Source: Salinivirgaceae bacterium
Lineage (GTDB): Bacteria; Bacteroidota; Bacteroidia; Bacteroidales; SZUA-534
Assembly: GCA_024405635.1 (NCBI GenBank)
Contig: JAKSOL010000018.1
Coordinates: 1 to 60,541 of the forward strand
Direction: 5' to 3'
Length of the DNA: 60,541 nt
Shown here: positions 60,443-60,541 of the stretch, one piece after another
How the letters are laid out: each line of letters opens with the position of its first letter
Position numbering within the stretch: the first letter of the stretch is position 1
Notes under the pieces: generated by a model
Databases searched by the model: none
What the model saw: only the letters and a program-made list of their open reading frames with translations
What the model was told of the DNA's origin: nothing
Position numbers and translations under genes: made by a program

Positions 60443-60541
60443 CTATTGAACTATTGTCCAAACCTCTCCACATTCAAACTCAATTTTTGATATTCCTACT
60501 CCTTCGGTTATCGTCATTGATTGTACGACAGAGTAAATAGA
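60443..60541 (-). CDS. Partial C-terminus of an unidentified protein
   Basis: An open frame of 32 residues plus TAG continues past the window edge: it reads SIYSVVQSMTITEGVGISKI and ends VWTIVQ. A strong minus-strand terminator lies 30 bases beyond its stop, which supports a real gene. The fragment is too short to name. Confidence 0.45.
   Translation of the reverse strand, partial: SIYSVVQSMTITEGVGISKIEFECGEVWTIVQ

Overview
The window is an AT-rich stretch of chromosome from a Gram-negative member of the Bacteroidota, most likely Bacteroidales. The evidence is a complete type IX secretion core operon (porP-gldK-gldL-gldM-gldN), an ExbB/ExbD cluster with a Bacteroidota layout, a TPR-type membrane histidine kinase, a two-module ExbD pair, a dcw cluster without murF/ddl/murB, M49 dipeptidyl peptidase, and promoter-like elements of the TTTG / TAnnTTTG type. 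Almost everything looks like conserved housekeeping DNA.

Layout: 1-300 is a 150-bp tandem repeat with a REP-like palindrome. 369-1459 holds dusB and a CAU tRNA. 1966-5727 is an ExbB-X-ExbD-ExbD motor cluster followed by a LEA-like lipoprotein and a tandem universal stress protein. 5785-10071 (minus) is holA plus a RecB/AddA-type helicase-nuclease. 10167-15320 carries a lipoprotein and nucleotide-sugar genes (gmd, fcl, a WbpP-like epimerase, a TviB/WbpA-like dehydrogenase). 15448-18925 is topA and an arginase-fold protein with a damaged metal site. 19036-25030 is the type IX secretion operon, facing a NarL-type regulator and its kinase (25115-27680, minus). 28062-43603 is the division and wall cluster mraZ-rsmH-ftsL-ftsI-murE-mraY-murD-ftsW-murG-murC-ftsQ-ftsA-ftsZ, followed by lpxD. 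44863-52826 has an Lrp regulator, a flavin-binding protein, DPP III, dprA, comF, an LD-carboxypeptidase and small envelope proteins. 53134-54284 is rplY-pth. 57619-60300 is mlaF/mlaE and manC.

The one clearly acquired segment is 54309-57630. It is bounded on the left by a 420-bp ISL3-family remnant and on the right by a 77-bp miniature of the same element in the same orientation. Inside is a three-gene unit on the minus strand under a textbook promoter: a 39-residue single-span membrane protein, a LysR regulator, and an AspT/YidE-type exporter that lacks the usual RCK domains. The right-hand mini-element supplies the last codons and the stop of mlaF.

Regulatory structures that can be read directly include a four-fold 10-bp MraZ operator ahead of mraZ, a 13-bp perfect hairpin with a T-rich tail buried inside the pth coding sequence just after rplY, and several clean intrinsic terminators. 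I did not find CRISPR arrays, toxin-antitoxin pairs, restriction systems, prophage or recognisable defence genes. The best candidates for something undescribed are the ISL3-bounded cassette, the small membrane protein in it, the pth-internal terminator, and the arginase-like pseudoenzyme next to the secretion operon.
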